In this document: in pieces, positions 61,570-64,000 of the stretch
Numbering within the stretch: the stretch's first letter is position 1
Layout: the number at the start of each line of letters is the position of its first letter
Source of the DNA: Eutreptiella sp. 'Long Island Sound 2002'
Taxonomy: Eukaryota; Euglenozoa; Euglenophyceae; Eutreptiales; Eutreptiaceae
DNA length: 64,000 bases
Assembly (NCBI GenBank): GCA_964036045.1
Contig: OZ038381.1
Location: forward strand, 127,355,708-127,419,707
Direction: 5' to 3'
Program-made: the position numbers and the translations under genes
The notes under the pieces: generated by a model
Seen by the model: the letters and a program-made list of their open reading frames with translations, nothing else
The model's database searches: none
Told to the model about the DNA's origin: nothing

Positions 61570-62110
61570 AAAATCCCCCCCAAAGTGGGCGAAAATGCTA
61601 CATCACCCCTGCATTCTCGGGGATCCCCAGAGCAAGGGGGACAACATCAGAATTGGTGGGGCCTAAATGTGGGCACAAATGCTACATCACCCCTGCATGC
61701 TCGGGGATCCCCAAAGAAAGGGTGACAAAATCAGAATTGGTGAAGCCCACAACTGGCCGGAAATGCTACATGACCCCTGCATCTCGGGGGATCCCCGAAG
61801 CAAGGGGGACAAAATCAGAATTGGTGGGGCCCACAAGTGGGCAGAAATGCTACATCACCCCTGCATTCTCAGGGATCCCCAAGAAAAGGGGGACAAAATC
61901 CGAATTGGATGCGGAACCCGTGCCTTCTAGGAGGCCCACAAGTGGGCGGAAATGCTACATCACCCTTGCATTCTCGGGGATCCCCAAAGAAAGGGGGACA
62001 AAATCCGAATTGGATGCTTAACCCGTGCCTTCTAGGAGGCCCACAAGTGGGCGGAAATGCTACATCACCCCTGCATTCTCGGGGATCCCCAACAAAGGTA
62101 ACAAAATCAA
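61570..62110. repeat. 84/105-bp tandem repeat
   Basis: Six copies of AATGCTACATCACCCCTGCAT...GGGGATCCCC...GGGGGACAAAATC at 61594, 61678, 61762, 61846, 61951 and 62055. Periods are 84, 84, 84, 105 and 104; the longer ones carry a 21-bp insert containing CCCGTGCCTTCTAGGAGG. Because 84 and 105 are multiples of three, frames remain open on both strands (28- or 35-residue repeats). Confidence 0.92.
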
Positions 62111-62179
62111 AGCCAAAAAAAAAAACAAAAAAACAAAACCAAAATCTTCCCATGGTGTCCCTGATCCAACCTACAATCC

Positions 62180-62480
62180 TGTAGACTACCCCCACTAGGG
62201 TTTGAACCCAGGACCTTCCAGTTGCACAGGCGCTGCTTTACCCACTAGGGTATGGCCCATCTCTGACATACGTCTTCTGCACAGGGGTGGTATTCACGTG
62301 TGGTCCAATTTGGTTTTCATCAACTATTGGGTTCTCCTGAAAAACTTGAGTATTTTGAGTATATATACTCATATACTCATATAGACACATGGGGTGAAAA
62401 CCCATTTTGTCAAGTTCTACTAAGTCAAGCGAAATTTCCTTGGGGCGCCTTTGGCGCCCATGGTCCGGCACTTCCCAGCC
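62180..62480 (-). mobile_element. tRNA-derived SINE-like unit
   Basis: On the minus strand, box A (TACCCTAGTGGGTAAAGC, near 62255-62238) and box B (GGGTTCAAACCC, near 62213) have tRNA-like spacing, and the T-arm pairs. The acceptor and D stems do not. The body to the right (62290-62460) holds a TGAGTAT-rich palindromic patch and the GGCGCC hairpin also seen at 47740-47850. Element limits are uncertain, and the tRNA-like head may simply adjoin another repeat. Confidence 0.5.
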
Positions 62481-62499
62481 AAAACCCGGTAGGGAGGGG

Positions 62500-62596
62500 C
62501 CATGAGGCAACGGAAACTGGGCTCGCATACGCCCCCGTGTCACAGGCGCATGGTCATAACCACATTGTTCAGTGTTTTGCTTGCTGCACTGCAGCG
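62500..62596 (-). mobile_element. 97-bp LINE-A tail
   Basis: Only the extreme 3' end of LINE-A, from CCATGAGGCAACGG to CACTGCAGCG. It is flanked by TAGGGAGGGG on both sides (62490-62499 and 62597-62606), a 10-bp target duplication at a G run. The hairpin-forming GCATACGCC...GGCGCATG segment is intact. Confidence 0.85.
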
Positions 62597-62639
62597 TAGG
62601 GAGGGGGGGGGGGGTCGGCGTAAAGGGTCCGGTCCCGGC

Positions 62640-63843
62640 GCCGCCCCCCCCCCATGTTTGAAGTGCACAAACACCCATTTTGAGCCAGTTTTAAGCCATT
62701 GGGGCCCCTTTAAGCTCCCCAAAAGCCTTGAAAATTGGCCAATGTGTGAACTAAAACCGGTCAAAAATAGGTCAAAAATGTGTTTTTCCAAAAAAGATGT
62801 TGGACCAGTTGTGGTGCTCAAACAAAACCATTGTGCCATTTTGAGCCCATTTCAACAGAATTTTGCCCATTTCGCCACATGTAAGCAGCACATTGTACAC
62901 TTCCCACGTACGTTACAGCCATACCGTGGATGTGCCTCAAGGTGGGGATACAAGTGCGGATTAAAGGGGAAATATACACAAACAAGTTTTTCATTTTTCT
63001 GTTTTGAGCGTTGCTGTGTCCCCAAGGCTCGGATCCTTCCCTAATCTAGTCATCCTAGATCCCAGGTGGTGCCCTTGCCAAATCCAAGTTTTGAGCCTAA
63101 AACCCACCGCTGGCGCCCCGGGACCGGGGCACCAAGTCAGGAGGTGCCCTCCCAAACCGGCGCTTTTTCTGCCCCAAAACAGCATTTCTTGGCCCAAGAT
63201 TGCAAGGAAACCCATTTCAAATGGCCAAACAAAGGGAAGCGGTTGCCACACCACACATGCTCTTTGACATCCCAAACACAAAGAGCCCTTGGTTGCCCTC
63301 TAACTCCACAATATGTCCGTGAAACGGCCAAAAAATGGCCAATGCCCCAAAATTCGCGGGGCTTGTGTCAGCGTGACGCCAAACCAAAAGCGGGTTGTAT
63401 CTTGGGTTCTGTGGCTCAAATGAAAATTATGAGGGCACCTAGTCCACCCACAACCCCCCTTTCTTCTGGTTTCCAAGGCTGAGAATTGCCTGACAAGGTG
63501 GAGCCAAGGTGCTGCCAGGGCCGCGCACAGTGGGAGCCAACGGTGGGTTGAGCGGGGTCGCCAAGGTGAAAAAATTAATTTTTCCGAAGCCGTTCCTAAA
63601 CCACTTGGGATGCTCAAAGAAGTGTTTCTAGCCCTTTTGAGCCCGTCAAGGCACGTTTTGGGCCGTGGGAAATCCCAAAATGCCTTGAAAATGGGCCGTT
63701 TTGGGGGCACAAATGGTTCAAAAACGTGTTTTTGCAAATATGCCCCAGAATGTGCATATTTTGTGTCAGCCTGACCCAAAACCAAAACAAGGCTCCGTGG
63801 CTCAAATCGGAATTCCGACGGCACCTAATGAACACCTTATTAT
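62640..63843 (-). repeat. Sat-II unit, inverted
   Basis: Reverse complement of Sat-II as found at 58-60 kb, including the CCTAATGAACACCTTAT...TCGAC end that matches the TCGATAACAAGGTGTTCATTAGG phrase near 56128 and 58064. It mirrors the orientation of the fragment at 1-690. Confidence 0.85.
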
Positions 63844-63854
63844 CGACACGTGAA

Positions 63855-64000
63855 ATGACGCGCAGTGTTCGCTACAAGTCAATAGATCGAAACCGCCCAA
63901 AGATTCTGCACACCAGAATTAAAAGATTGCGTGCAGAAATGGTGGACATCCAGTCCAACGGGGAGCGCCACAAGCGAATAAAAACTTGGACGGGGTCCCA
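63855..64000 (+). CDS. Partial ORF at window end
   Basis: From ATG at 63855 a frame stays open to the last base (MTRSVRYKSIDRNRPKILHT, then a Lys/Arg-rich stretch). The sequence is unlike the satellite that ends at 63843. It may be the start of another element or gene; too short to judge. Confidence 0.3.
   Translation, partial: MTRSVRYKSIDRNRPKILHTRIKRLRAEMVDIQSNGERHKRIKTWTGS

Noticed and set aside
61570-62110. CRISPR-like array
   Set aside because: Whole 84-bp units are repeated without unique spacers, in a eukaryotic context.

Overview
The window is eukaryotic nuclear DNA, most likely from a GC-rich protist or alga. There are no bacterial operons or ribosome binding sites. The only host-type gene is split by GT-AG introns, and the rest is dominated by retrotransposons, satellites, microsatellites and long poly(G)/poly(C) tracts. 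A short (CCCTAA)n tract and many degenerate GGGTTA runs point to a TTAGGG-type telomere repeat. I cannot name the taxon from sequence alone.

Layout. 1-4262: fragments of a long-period satellite (Sat-II) around GC-rich low-complexity DNA and a decayed LINE fragment (LINE-C). 4330-15031: LINE-A, a non-LTR retrotransposon with ORF1, ORF2 (endonuclease, RT, zinc finger, RNase H) and a third ORF, present as one long minus-strand copy and several 3' fragments. A CAGGG-ended MITE sits inside the long copy, and a 310-codon orphan ORF lies between fragments. 15290-17300: a broken piggyBac-type transposase gene. 17881-22229: a minus-strand intron-rich gene whose introns look like members of one repeat family (introner-like), one of them occupied by a foldback transposon. 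23034-25947: a second LINE-A copy.

26016-47700 is a nested stack. A 1.15 kb tandem satellite (Sat-I, with telomere-like junctions) was invaded by a ~9.5 kb LINE-B carrying several 2A-like (DxExNPGP) motifs. LINE-B was in turn invaded by a 4.8 kb LINE-A. A second, truncated LINE-B and a small SINE-like insert also sit in the satellite. Removing the insertions restores one Sat-I unit of about 1.17 kb, which supports this reading.

48001-60640: Sat-II, in part a ~1.94 kb higher-order repeat, interrupted at 49415-54062 by a DIRS-like retroelement with apparent split direct repeats and an internal telomeric tract. 60640-64000: G-rich DNA, a possible terminal exon, an 84/105-bp tandem repeat, a tRNA-derived SINE-like unit, a 97-bp LINE-A tail, inverted Sat-II, and an ORF open to the window end.

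Almost every element ORF carries nonsense or frameshift lesions, so the window is mainly a record of past mobile-element activity. The liveliest biology is the intron family, the 2A-bearing LINE, the apparent G-run targeting of LINE-A, and the split-repeat retroelement.
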